A DNA stretch of 64,000 nt from CAVSMC01 sp963728935 (GTDB lineage Bacteria > Pseudomonadota > Gammaproteobacteria > Burkholderiales > Casimicrobiaceae), in assembly GCA_963728935.1 (NCBI GenBank), contig CAVSMC010000001.1, forward strand, positions 4,278,001-4,342,000, written 5' to 3'. Below the pieces are notes generated by a model. That model saw only the letters and a list, made by a program, of their open reading frames with translations. It searched no databases and had not been told where the DNA came from. A program made the translations under genes and the position numbers. Each line of letters begins with the position of its first letter. Positions within the stretch are counted from its first letter, which is position 1. Positions 41,666-49,595 of this stretch are shown here, piece by piece.

Positions 41666-43388
41666 GTCGAGCCTCCTCGGCACCGGCGCATGAGCCCGAA
41701 TCGTCGGGCGCCGCGCCCCGCCAGTCATTGGGGTCTGTCGCCGATGATTCCGGCGCGCTCCAGATTACGGACCGCCGGCCAGAAGTCCTGCACCGCATAG
41801 TGCTGCGTGCAGCGGTTGTCCCAGATCGCCACGCTGTTCTTCTTCCAGCGGAAGCGAACCTGGTACTCCGGGATGTACGCCTGGCTCACCAGGTAGTTCA
41901 GCAGCAGCGCGGCGCCCGGATTCGCGTCCTGGCCGAAGCGCACGTTCTGCGGCGTGTGATAGTTGGTGAAGTGCGTCGTGAACGCGTTGACGAACAGGAT
42001 CTTCTCGCCCGTTTCCGGATGCGAGCGCACCACCGGGTGCTCGGCATCGGGGAACTGCGCCGCGAGCGCGAGACGCTTCTCGATCGGCATCGCGGCGCCG
42101 AAGCTCGCCTCGATGCTGTGGCGTGCGCGCAGGTCCGCGATCTTCGCCTTGACGTCCTCGGGCAGCCGCTTGTACGCCTCGACCATGTCGACCCAGATCA
42201 TGTCGCCGCCGACGTCGGGGCACTCGACGCAGTGCAGCACCGCGCCGAACTGCGGGCGCTCGCGCCACGTCGCGTCGCAGTGGTACGCGTTCTCGTACTG
42301 CTCGTTGCGCGAGTCGGCGCCTTTGTAGATGCGCACCAGTCCCGGATGATCGGGATCGCTGCCGACGACCGGATGATCCTCGAGCTCGCCGAACCGCCGC
42401 GCGAACGCGACGTGCTCGGCGCGGGTGATGTCCTGGTCGCGAAAGAACAGCACCTTGTGCTCGAGCAGCAGCGCCCGGATCTCCGCGACCAGTCCGGTAT
42501 CACGCGAAGCGACGCCCAGGTTCACGTTGCCGAGCTCCGCACCGATCGTGCACGTCAGCGGCTCGACTTTGATCGAGCCGCGCGAGCCGATGTGCGCGGC
42601 GGCAGGGGTTGCGGTGGTTGCATTGCTCACGTCGAGCCTCCTCGGCACCGGCGCATGAGCCCGAATCGTCGGGCGCCGCGCCCCGCCAGTCATTGGGGTC
42701 TGTCGCCGATGATTCCGGCGCGCTCCAGATTACGGACCGCCGGCCAGAAGTCCTGCACCGCATAGTGCTGCGTGCAGCGGTTGTCCCAGATCGCCACGCT
42801 GTTCTTCTTCCAGCGGAAGCGAACCTGGTACTCCGGGATGTACGCCTGGCTCACCAGGTAGTTCAGCAGCAGCGCGGCGCCCGGATTCGCGTCCTGGCCG
42901 AAGCGCACGTTCTGCGGCGTGTGATAATTAGTGAAGTGCGTCGTGAACGCGTTGACGAACAGGATCTTCTCGCCCGTTTCCGGATGCGAGCGCACCACCG
43001 GGTGCTCGGCATCGGGGAACTGCGCCGCGAGCGCGAGACGCTTCTCGATCGGCATCGCGGCGCCGAAGCTCGCCTCGATGCTGTGGCGTGCGCGCAGGTC
43101 CGCGATCTTCGCCTTGACGTCCTCGGGCAGCCGCTTGTACGCCTCGACCATGTCGACCCAGATCATGTCGCCGCCGACGTCGGGGCACTCGACGCAGTGC
43201 AGCACCGCGCCGAACTGCGGGCGCTCGCGCCACGTCGCGTCGCAGTGGTACGCGTTCTCGTACTGCTCGTTGCGCGAGTCGGCGCCTTTGTAGATGCGCA
43301 CCAGTCCCGGATGATCGGGATCGCTGCCGACGACCGGATGATCCTCGAGCTCGCCGAACCGCCGCGCGAACGCGACGTGCTCGGCGCG
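41431..43388. repeat. 965-bp tandem direct repeat across the TauD genes
   Basis: Bases 41431-42423 and 42396-43388 are the same at an offset of 965 bp, with only two differences that I found (41962/42927 and 41965/42930, both G to A). The repeat covers the 5' part of copy 1, the intergenic segment with its ribosome site, and the 3' part of copy 2. Near-identity over ~990 bp means a very recent event or ongoing gene conversion. Confidence 0.9.
41725..42630 (-). CDS. TauD/TfdA-family dioxygenase, copy 2 (hybrid)
   Basis: 301 residues from GTG 42630 with the same AGGAGG context as copy 1. Its first ~80 residues are identical in DNA to copy 1 and the remainder is identical (two base differences seen) to copy 3. 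Ligands H117, D119 (AYHCDATW) and H277, and R288, are all kept, so it should be active. The hybrid structure is what unequal crossing-over between copy 3-like and copy 1-like neighbours would create. Confidence 0.93.
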   Translation of the reverse strand: MSNATTATPAAAHIGSRGSIKVEPLTCTIGAELGNVNLGVASRDTGLVAEIRALLLEHKVLFFRDQDITRAEHVAFARRFGELEDHPVVGSDPDHPGLVRIYKGADSRNEQYENAYHCDATWRERPQFGAVLHCVECPDVGGDMIWVDMVEAYKRLPEDVKAKIADLRARHSIEASFGAAMPIEKRLALAAQFPDAEHPVVRSHPETGEKILFVNAFTTHFTNYHTPQNVRFGQDANPGAALLLNYLVSQAYIPEYQVRFRWKKNSVAIWDNRCTQHYAVQDFWPAVRNLERAGIIGDRPQ

Positions 43389-43592
43389 AGAGAAATCCTG
43401 GTCGCGCAGGAACAGCACCTTGTGCCCGAGCAGCAGCGCCCGGATCTCGGCGAACAGCGCATCGTCGCGCGACGCGTCGGCGAGCCTCACGTTGCCGAGC
43501 TCGGCGCCGATCGTGCACGTCAGTCGATCGATCGTGATCGCGCCGCGCGTGCTTGCACGGGAGATGCGCGGTGTGGTAGGTGCGCTGGTCAT
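42690..43592 (-). CDS. TauD/TfdA-family dioxygenase, copy 3
   Basis: 300 residues from ATG 43592, first of the three in transcription order, 18 bp after the quinone oxidoreductase gene. From residue ~68 onward it is the same protein as copy 2; its N-terminal part has its own sequence (TIDRLTCTIGAELGNVRLAD, RDQDFSRAEHVAFARRFGEL). The 2-His-1-Asp triad is intact. Family members hydroxylate substrates next to a heteroatom, often a sulfonate, quaternary amine or ether, using 2-oxoglutarate and O2. The substrate is unknown. Confidence 0.93.
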   Translation of the reverse strand: MTSAPTTPRISRASTRGAITIDRLTCTIGAELGNVRLADASRDDALFAEIRALLLGHKVLFLRDQDFSRAEHVAFARRFGELEDHPVVGSDPDHPGLVRIYKGADSRNEQYENAYHCDATWRERPQFGAVLHCVECPDVGGDMIWVDMVEAYKRLPEDVKAKIADLRARHSIEASFGAAMPIEKRLALAAQFPDAEHPVVRSHPETGEKILFVNAFTTHFTNYHTPQNVRFGQDANPGAALLLNYLVSQAYIPEYQVRFRWKKNSVAIWDNRCTQHYAVQDFWPAVRNLERAGIIGDRPQ

Positions 43593-43610
43593 TGCGGTGA
43601 GCGGCGGGTG

Positions 43611-44591
43611 TCAGATCACGAAGATCGACGAGCCGGTCGTCTTTCGCGATTCGAGGTCGCGGTGCGCCTGCGCGGCGTCATGCAGCCTGTAGCGCTGATT
43701 GATCTCGATGCGTATCCTGCGCGCGGCTACGTGCTCGAAGAGCTCGTTCGCGAGCGCGTTCTTCTCGGCGCGATCCGCGATGTAATCGGCGAGCGCCGGG
43801 CGCGTCACGAACACCGAGCCCTTGATCGCGAGTTGCGTCGCATCGATCGGCGGAATGGGTCCCGACGCCGTTCCGACGCATACGAGAAGCCCGCGCCGCT
43901 TGAGTGAATCGATCGAAGCTGCGAACGTGGCCTTGCCGACGCTGTCGTAGACGACCGACGCGCCGACGCCACCGGTGAGCTCGCGCACGCGCTTCGCGAC
44001 GTCCTCGCGGGAATAGTCGATGACGTGGTCGCAACCGTGCGCGCGTGCAACCTCCGCCTTCGCCTCGGTCGACACGGTGCCGATCACGGTGAGCCCGAGA
44101 AGCTTCGCCCACTGCGACACGATCAGCCCGACTCCGCCGGCGGCTGCGTGCAGCAGGATGGTGTCGCCGGACTTCAATGGCCAGATGCGGCGCATCAGGT
44201 ACGCCGACGTAAGGCCGCGCATCGTCATCGCGGCAGCCGTCTCGCAGGATATCGCGTCGGGAAGCTTGATCAGCGGCGCCGCCGGAATCAGGCGCTCGGT
44301 GCTGTATGCGCCGAGCGTATTGATGAATCCGGTGTAGGTCACCCGATCGCCTACCGCGACGTTGACAACACCCTCACCGATCGCTTCGACGACCCCCGCC
44401 GCCTCGACGCCGATGCCGTTCGGCAGCGGAACCGGATATACACCCATGCGAAAGCACGTGTCGGCGAAATTGAGGCCGACCGCTTCGTGGCGGATGCGCA
44501 CGAAGCCCGGGCCGGGGTTGCCGACGGCGACTTCTTCGCCGCGCAGCACCTCGGGACCCCCGGTCTTGTCGAATCGAATTGCGTAAGCCAT
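43611..44591 (-). CDS. NADPH:quinone oxidoreductase (zeta-crystallin-like MDR)
   Basis: 326 residues from ATG 44591 with AAGGA upstream. N-terminal GroES-like part with HEAVGLNFADTCFRMGVYPV and GIGVEAAGVVEAIGEGV. The Rossmann NADPH motif is LLHAAAGGVGLIVSQWAKLL. It lacks zinc-binding Cys residues, as expected for the quinone oxidoreductase branch. In this operon it may reduce an enone or aldehyde intermediate. It lies 29 bp after the BKACE gene. Confidence 0.92.
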   Translation of the reverse strand: MAYAIRFDKTGGPEVLRGEEVAVGNPGPGFVRIRHEAVGLNFADTCFRMGVYPVPLPNGIGVEAAGVVEAIGEGVVNVAVGDRVTYTGFINTLGAYSTERLIPAAPLIKLPDAISCETAAAMTMRGLTSAYLMRRIWPLKSGDTILLHAAAGGVGLIVSQWAKLLGLTVIGTVSTEAKAEVARAHGCDHVIDYSREDVAKRVRELTGGVGASVVYDSVGKATFAASIDSLKRRGLLVCVGTASGPIPPIDATQLAIKGSVFVTRPALADYIADRAEKNALANELFEHVAARRIRIEINQRYRLHDAAQAHRDLESRKTTGSSIFVI

Positions 44592-44620
44592 CGTCGTGTC
44601 CTTGCGACTCGTACGTTCCA

Positions 44621-45682
44621 TCAGGCCGCCGCGCGCAACGCGGCACCGCCCGTGCGCGGCTTGCGGTTCGGCGCGAATCCGTTGCGCACGAGCGTCTCGT
44701 CGGCACTCTTGTAGAACTCGCCGATCCGATAGATCTCGCGCGCTTCGTTGCCGTTGGCGACCTCCCGGCCGAACTCGCGCGAGATGCGCACGAGCTGCTC
44801 GATCTGCTTGACGGAGCTCATCTTGGCCTTGCGATCCTGCGTCCAGATGTTGTCCTCGATGCCGCAGCGCACGTGCAGGCCCATCGCGATGGCCATCATG
44901 TTGATCGGCAGCACGTTCAGCATCGACGTCTCGAGCGTGAGCACCGCCCCGTCCGGAACCGCGCGCACGAAGTTCGCGAGGTTGTAGATGTTCGGCGCGT
45001 CGAATCCGCCGCCGATCGCGACCCACGTGAGGATCAGCGGCACGTCGCAAGCGCCGCGGCGCATCATCCGCTCGACCGTCTCGAGCTGCGTGATGTTCGC
45101 GAGCTGGAAATGGGTCTGGATGCCGTTGGCCGACAGGCGGCGGATGTGCTCTTCTACCCACTCGGGGCCGGCGGGGATCGTCATTTCACGGTAGGCGCGG
45201 TAATTCGCTGGCTCGGCGAGCGAAGTGCCGACGAGGTCGGCGTCGCACATCTGCTCGACGACGTTCATCTGGTTGGAATTGATCGCGATCGTGACCTGGT
45301 CCGGCATGGGCTTGAGCTCGGCCAGCATGTGCCGCGTGTCGTCGGACAGCCACTTCGCCACCGCGCCTTCGCCTTCGGGCGCGAACGAGATCGAGCCGCC
45401 TACCTGCAGGATCATGTCGGGCACCGCGGCGCGCAAACCGGCGAGCAGCTCGTTGAACTTGGACAAGCGCTTGCTGCCCTTGCCGTCGAGCTCGCGCACG
45501 TGTACGTGGAGAACGGTCGCGCCGGCGTTGTAGCAGTCCACCGCCTTCTGGATGTGGTCTTCCATCGTCACCGCGATGTCCTCCGGAAAGTCGGAGGGCA
45601 TCCACTCCGGCCCATAGGGTGCGCAAGTGATGACCAGCTTCTCCTGGTTTTCGGGGAACAGCGATCCATCGAGGAAGTTCAT
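44621..45682 (-). CDS. Beta-keto acid cleavage enzyme (BKACE, DUF849)
   Basis: 353 residues. BKACE hallmarks: KLVITCAPYGPEWMPSDFPE, the zinc motif VLHVHVRE, DMILQVGGSISFAPEGEGA and LETSMLNVLPINMMAIAMGL, a longer variant than typical Kce. The family condenses a beta-keto acid with acetyl-CoA to give acetoacetate and a new CoA ester; members act on 3-keto-5-aminohexanoate, dehydrocarnitine and others. Specificity cannot be assigned. It is second or third gene of the TauD operon. Confidence 0.92.
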   Translation of the reverse strand: MNFLDGSLFPENQEKLVITCAPYGPEWMPSDFPEDIAVTMEDHIQKAVDCYNAGATVLHVHVRELDGKGSKRLSKFNELLAGLRAAVPDMILQVGGSISFAPEGEGAVAKWLSDDTRHMLAELKPMPDQVTIAINSNQMNVVEQMCDADLVGTSLAEPANYRAYREMTIPAGPEWVEEHIRRLSANGIQTHFQLANITQLETVERMMRRGACDVPLILTWVAIGGGFDAPNIYNLANFVRAVPDGAVLTLETSMLNVLPINMMAIAMGLHVRCGIEDNIWTQDRKAKMSSVKQIEQLVRISREFGREVANGNEAREIYRIGEFYKSADETLVRNGFAPNRKPRTGGAALRAAA

Positions 45683-45715
45683 AGTGGCTCCGTGGGTGTC
45701 AAAGTCGAAAGCGGT

Positions 45716-46126
45716 TCAAGCGTTTCGTTGCTCGGCGTCCGCGAGCTCGTCGAGCAGGATCGGGCCGCCAACGCACATGCTGTGAAGGCCCTGCAAGCTT
45801 GCGAGCTGCAATACGGCCGTTATTTCTTCCTTGGTCGCGCCGAACTTCAGCGCGCGCTGGATGTGGCGGCGAACACCGGGCGCGTAGAGGTTCGTGCACG
45901 AAACGTCGAGTGCGATGCCGATCAGCTCGATCGTCTTCTTGTCGAGCACGCCGGCGACCGCGGGAGCGATTGCAACGGCGATGACCTTTTCGGTCCATGC
46001 CGGGTCGAGCTTCGCAAACGGCTCCCAATCGGGGTTCCAATTTCCGGTAACCTGCTTGCGCGGCGCCGCCGAGCGTGCGCGACGCGGCGCGCCTCCACCG
46101 ACGGTTGCGGATTTTCCGTTCTTCAT
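45716..46126 (-). CDS. Carboxymuconolactone decarboxylase/AhpD-family protein
   Basis: 136 residues from ATG 46126, 2 bp after the MFS stop. An Arg/Lys-rich N-terminus (~30 residues) precedes the CMD fold: LDKKTIELIGIALDVSCTNL, APGVRRHIQRALKFGATKEE and ITAVLQLASLQGLHSMCVGG. The redox CxxC of AhpD is absent (SCTNLY, a single Cys), so it is unlikely to be a peroxidase partner. A lyase or isomerase role in the pathway is possible. Confidence 0.88.
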   Translation of the reverse strand: MKNGKSATVGGGAPRRARSAAPRKQVTGNWNPDWEPFAKLDPAWTEKVIAVAIAPAVAGVLDKKTIELIGIALDVSCTNLYAPGVRRHIQRALKFGATKEEITAVLQLASLQGLHSMCVGGPILLDELADAEQRNA

Positions 46127-46128
46127 GA

Positions 46129-47457
46129 TCACGCAGCCTGGGCGCGAAGGCCGTCGTTGTAATGGGGCTCGTGCCCTTCGGCGTTGCGAAGGTCGGTCTC
46201 GTAGGTACGTGCGGCAATGACGAATACGACGGCGGCAAGCACACAGAACAGCGGCACGACGGACATCGCGAACGGCAGTCCGTAGCGATCGGACAGCATG
46301 CCCGTCAACAACGGGCCGGCGGCGAGTCCGAACAGGTTCTGCGTCAATGACAGGATCGACGCGGCGGTCGAACGAAGCGCCGGATGGACGACGTCGACGA
46401 CGACGGCGGCAGCCGGTCCGATGCTGCCGGTCATCATCGTTGCGCCCGCGACGATCAGCGCGAACTGCGCGCCTCCCGGCGGCAACGCGGCGAACGCGAT
46501 GACCATGAATGTCGCCGTCATCACCGCCGCGACGGCGGGAACGTATAACCGTGCACGCGCAAAGCGCGCGCTGAGACGGTCGGCCACGACACTCCAGAGC
46601 ACCGCGCCTATGCCGCCCATCAGCACGACGATCCCCGTCTTCATTCCTGCCGCGTCCGGGGCGAGACCGTAGTATCGGTTGAAGAAGCTCGGCATCCACG
46701 CGTACGTCGTCGACACCATGATGAGCTGCAATCCGGCGCCGACGCAGGTGACGATCGCCGTTCGCGGCCTGAGCAGCTCGGCGACGATCACGCCAGCGGT
46801 CATCGGCTTGCGTTCGCCCGTGCGCCCGCCCGGCAACGCGACGGTCTTGTAGTCGCGCACGATCAGTACGAACAGCACGGCAAGCAGCATGCCGGGCACG
46901 CCGACCGCGCCGAATCCTGCCTGCCAGCCCCAGTGCTGCGCGATCACGCCGCCGAGCACGACGCCGAGCACCGAGCCGATGAGTCCAGCGGCGAGAAACG
47001 CGCCGAGCACCGTGCTGCGCATGCGCACGGGAAAGAGGCTTGCGAGCAACGCGGCGCCGACCGAGCCGTAGGCGGCTTCGCCCAATCCGACGACGCTGCG
47101 CGCGCCGAGCAGATGCGTGTATTGGCCGGCGAACGCGCACGCGATCGTAGCGCAGCTCCAGACGAGCGCCATCAGGAAGATGCTCTTGACGCGACTCCAG
47201 CGGTCGGCGAGCAGCGATAGCGGAACGGTGCCGAGCGCCACGGTGATCGAAACGACCGAAACCAGGCCGCCGAGCTGGCCGTCCGACAGGTCCCACTGCG
47301 CTTTGAGATGCGGAAACATCGAGACGACGACCTGGCGATCGACGTAGTCGACGACCATCAGCGCGAAAACGATGCCGAACACCGACCACGCGTAGCGCCG
47401 CGGCGGAAGACGATGCTCTGCCGGGTCGAAGCGAGTGTGGTGAACGGACACGCTCAT
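46129..47457 (-). CDS. MFS transporter (anion:cation symporter-like)
   Basis: 442 residues from ATG 47457; the frame extends upstream to 47574, but this start agrees with the MFS N-terminus. Twelve helices with VVDYVDRQVVVSMFPHLKAQ in TM1 and the loop 2-3 motif GTVPLSLLADRWSRVKSIFL. It resembles importers of organic anions in catabolic operons. It is the first gene of the operon and divergent from the AraC-type regulator, so it probably imports the substrate that the TauD and BKACE enzymes degrade. Confidence 0.9.
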   Translation of the reverse strand: MSVSVHHTRFDPAEHRLPPRRYAWSVFGIVFALMVVDYVDRQVVVSMFPHLKAQWDLSDGQLGGLVSVVSITVALGTVPLSLLADRWSRVKSIFLMALVWSCATIACAFAGQYTHLLGARSVVGLGEAAYGSVGAALLASLFPVRMRSTVLGAFLAAGLIGSVLGVVLGGVIAQHWGWQAGFGAVGVPGMLLAVLFVLIVRDYKTVALPGGRTGERKPMTAGVIVAELLRPRTAIVTCVGAGLQLIMVSTTYAWMPSFFNRYYGLAPDAAGMKTGIVVLMGGIGAVLWSVVADRLSARFARARLYVPAVAAVMTATFMVIAFAALPPGGAQFALIVAGATMMTGSIGPAAAVVVDVVHPALRSTAASILSLTQNLFGLAAGPLLTGMLSDRYGLPFAMSVVPLFCVLAAVVFVIAARTYETDLRNAEGHEPHYNDGLRAQAA

Positions 47458-47493
47458 GGAGATGCTCTTGGGTCGGGCCGGGATCGGGGGCTT

Positions 47494-47525
47494 GATGCAA
47501 CGGACTGCGTTCATCGGATGCGACG
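47494..47525. promoter_or_regulatory. Direct repeat GATGCRACG, candidate AraC-type operator
   Basis: GATGCAACG (47494-47502) and GATGCGACG (47517-47525) are 23 bp apart start to start, about two helical turns, on the same face. This is the arrangement AraC-family dimers commonly bind. The pair lies 36-68 bp before the MFS start and 70 bp before the regulator start. ACGGAC/GTCCGT (47500-47505, 47530-47535) adds an overlapping inverted repeat. Confidence 0.45.
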
Positions 47526-47594
47526 CATTGTCCGTCGTCGAAGCGTTTGGTGTTTCGCTTCCGGTGACATACACTTATCTTTTCGGGACAACCG

Positions 47595-48596
47595 ATGACG
47601 GCTCTCATCCGCAGCGCGAGCCTCACCAACTTCGCCGAGGTCGCCCGCGAGGTGGGGCTCGATCCGGCGCGCATGCTCGCCGAAGTCCGCTTGCCGCAGC
47701 GCTGCCTGCGCGACCCCGAGCTCAAGGTGCCGATCGACTCGGTGCGGCAGTTGCTCGAGTTATCGGCCGAGCGCAGCGGCGTCGAGGCGTTCGGACTGAT
47801 GATGGCCGAGACGCGGCGGCCGTCCAATCTCGGCCCCGTCGGGCTTCTCGTGCGCGAGCAGCCGACGCTGCGGCTCGCGATCGAGGCGCTCGCCCGCTAC
47901 GGCCGCAAGCTCAACGAAGCGCTGTTTCTCACGATCGAGGAGAGCGGCGAAGTCGTCGTGCTGCGCGAGGAGCTGATCGTCGGACATGCGGGACCGATTC
48001 GGCAGTCGACCGAGCTCGCGATCGGCGTTGCCTTCCGCATGCTGCGTGCGTTCCTCGGCACAGACTGGAAGCCCCGACGCGTGTGCTTCGCGCACGACGC
48101 GCCGCGGGATCGCTCCGTGCACGAGCGCGTGTTCGGCCGCAACGTCGAGTTCGGCCACGACTTCAACGGCATCGTCTGCACCCGTCGCGATCTCGATGTT
48201 CCCAATCCGAACGCGGATCCGGCGATGGCGCGGTACGCGCGGCAAATGATCGACACGGGTCTCGGCCGCGAGTCGCCCGACATGACGGCAAAGGTTCGCG
48301 AACTCGTATTGACGCTACTTGCGACCGGACGGTGTACTATCGAACTCGTCGCGCAACATCTCGGCGTCGATCGACGCACGGTACACCGCCATCTCGCGTC
48401 TGAAGGGCATACGTTCTCCGACATCGTCGACGCCGTGCGACGTGAGCTCGTCGATCGCTACCTCAAGAACCGCAACCGAACGCTGGCCGAAATCTCGTCG
48501 TTGCTGGGGTTCGCCGCTCCGAGCGGGTTCTCGCGGTGGTATCGGCGCGCGTTCGGCGGCACGGCATCCGAGCGCCATTCGCGCGCGAAGCGCTGA
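47595..48596 (+). CDS. AraC-family transcriptional regulator
   Basis: 333 residues. N-terminal AraC arabinose-binding-type domain (IRSASLTNFAEVAREVGLDP, PIDSVRQLLELSAERSGVEA) and C-terminal HTH_18 with VAQHLGVDRRTVHRHLASEG and LAEISSLLGFAAPSGFSRWY. It is divergent from the MFS-CMD-BKACE-QOR-TauD operon with a 137-bp gap, which makes it that operon's likely regulator. No strong ribosome site is seen before ATG 47595; a TTATCT at 47575-47580 would give a very short leader. Confidence 0.9.
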   Translation: MTALIRSASLTNFAEVAREVGLDPARMLAEVRLPQRCLRDPELKVPIDSVRQLLELSAERSGVEAFGLMMAETRRPSNLGPVGLLVREQPTLRLAIEALARYGRKLNEALFLTIEESGEVVVLREELIVGHAGPIRQSTELAIGVAFRMLRAFLGTDWKPRRVCFAHDAPRDRSVHERVFGRNVEFGHDFNGIVCTRRDLDVPNPNADPAMARYARQMIDTGLGRESPDMTAKVRELVLTLLATGRCTIELVAQHLGVDRRTVHRHLASEGHTFSDIVDAVRRELVDRYLKNRNRTLAEISSLLGFAAPSGFSRWYRRAFGGTASERHSRAKR

Positions 48597-48625
48597 CGGA
48601 CTCGTGCGCGCCGCGATTGCGCACG

Positions 48626-48645
48626 TGTCGAGAATTGCGAAGACG
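48626..48645 (+). promoter_or_regulatory. Copy of 20-bp motif upstream of the outer-membrane barrel gene
   Basis: TGTCGAGAATTGCGAAGACG, taken as the reference form, 70 bp before the ATG at 48716 and oriented towards it. A GATACT (48667-48672) further on might be a -10. The gap 48597-48715 shows no other signal. Confidence 0.5.
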
Positions 48646-48715
48646 TTCGCGGGGGCACCCGGCAGGATACTCTCGCCCGGCGAGCGCTGCGGGCCAAATT
48701 CCAAAGGAGATCGCT

Positions 48716-49573
48716 ATGCAACGTCGGTTACGTCCGTTGTCCGCTGCTCTGCCGCTCGCGGCGATGGCGGCTGCGCTGATCGTCGGCGCCCACGAAGCAA
48801 TGGCGCAGAACCTCATGTCGCAGAGCCTGATCAAGCCGGGGGAGGAGACGCTGACGGTCAATCTCGGCGGCATCGTCAACCAGTTCGACACGACGTTTCG
48901 CCTCGACGGTCAGACGCGCCGAGGGAGCGACATCAATCTCGAAGGCAACGGTCTGAACAATAACCTCTCCAGCTTCGAGGTCGGGGCAACCTGGCGATTG
49001 CTCCCCCGCCACCGCATTGACGCGCAGTATTTCTCGGCCAAGCGCTCGGGCGACCGGCAATACGGCACCGAGATCACGATCGGCGACGAGGTGTTCCCCA
49101 TCGGCGCGACCGTCTCGGCGGAGGCGAAAAGCGAGTTCCTGCTGGCGGACTACCGGTATTCGTTCATGAAGACCGATCAGATCGAGCTCGCCGGCCTGCT
49201 GGGCTTCTACGGCGGACATTTCAAGTTCAACGTGAACGCGACCGGCAACGAAACGCCTACCCCGAGGACCGCCAACCGGAACGTATCGACGACCGTACCC
49301 CTGCCGCTGATCGGAGCGACGGTCGACTGGTATATCAACCCGCGTTGGAAGATCGCCGGTGCAATCGAGGGCATCGCAGCGGACATCGGCGACGTCGACG
49401 GCTCGGCGTTCGTCGCGGTGGCGTCGACCGAATACACGCTGGTGCGAAACTTCGGCGTCGGACTTCGCTACATGTACTCGGACATGCGCGCCGACGTCAG
49501 CAAGAGCGACTTCAACGGCAACATCACGTGGAAGATGAACAGCGTCAGCCTGTACGCGAAGCTCCTGTTCTGA
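48716..49573 (+). CDS. Outer-membrane beta-barrel protein of unknown function
   Basis: 285 residues from ATG 48716 with AAAGGAGAT upstream. Signal peptide to about residue 31 (ALIVGAHEAMAQ). The mature protein is a series of amphipathic strands (ETLTVNLGGIVNQFDTTFRL, SSFEVGATWRLLPRHRIDAQ, FLLADYRYSFMKTDQIELAG, NFGVGLRYMYSDMRADV) and ends in YAKLLF, with the terminal Phe of outer-membrane barrels. About 10-12 strands are likely. No ligand can be suggested. Confidence 0.85.
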   Translation: MQRRLRPLSAALPLAAMAAALIVGAHEAMAQNLMSQSLIKPGEETLTVNLGGIVNQFDTTFRLDGQTRRGSDINLEGNGLNNNLSSFEVGATWRLLPRHRIDAQYFSAKRSGDRQYGTEITIGDEVFPIGATVSAEAKSEFLLADYRYSFMKTDQIELAGLLGFYGGHFKFNVNATGNETPTPRTANRNVSTTVPLPLIGATVDWYINPRWKIAGAIEGIAADIGDVDGSAFVAVASTEYTLVRNFGVGLRYMYSDMRADVSKSDFNGNITWKMNSVSLYAKLLF

Positions 49574-49595
49574 CGGTCGGCCGCCGGGACGCCGA

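Noticed and set aside
41725..41728. ATGA start of TauD copy 1 (and the same at 42690-42693 for copy 2)
   Set aside because: Looks like translational coupling, but AGGAGG stands six bases before an in-frame GTG at 41665 (42630), and the GTG start gives the same length as copy 3.
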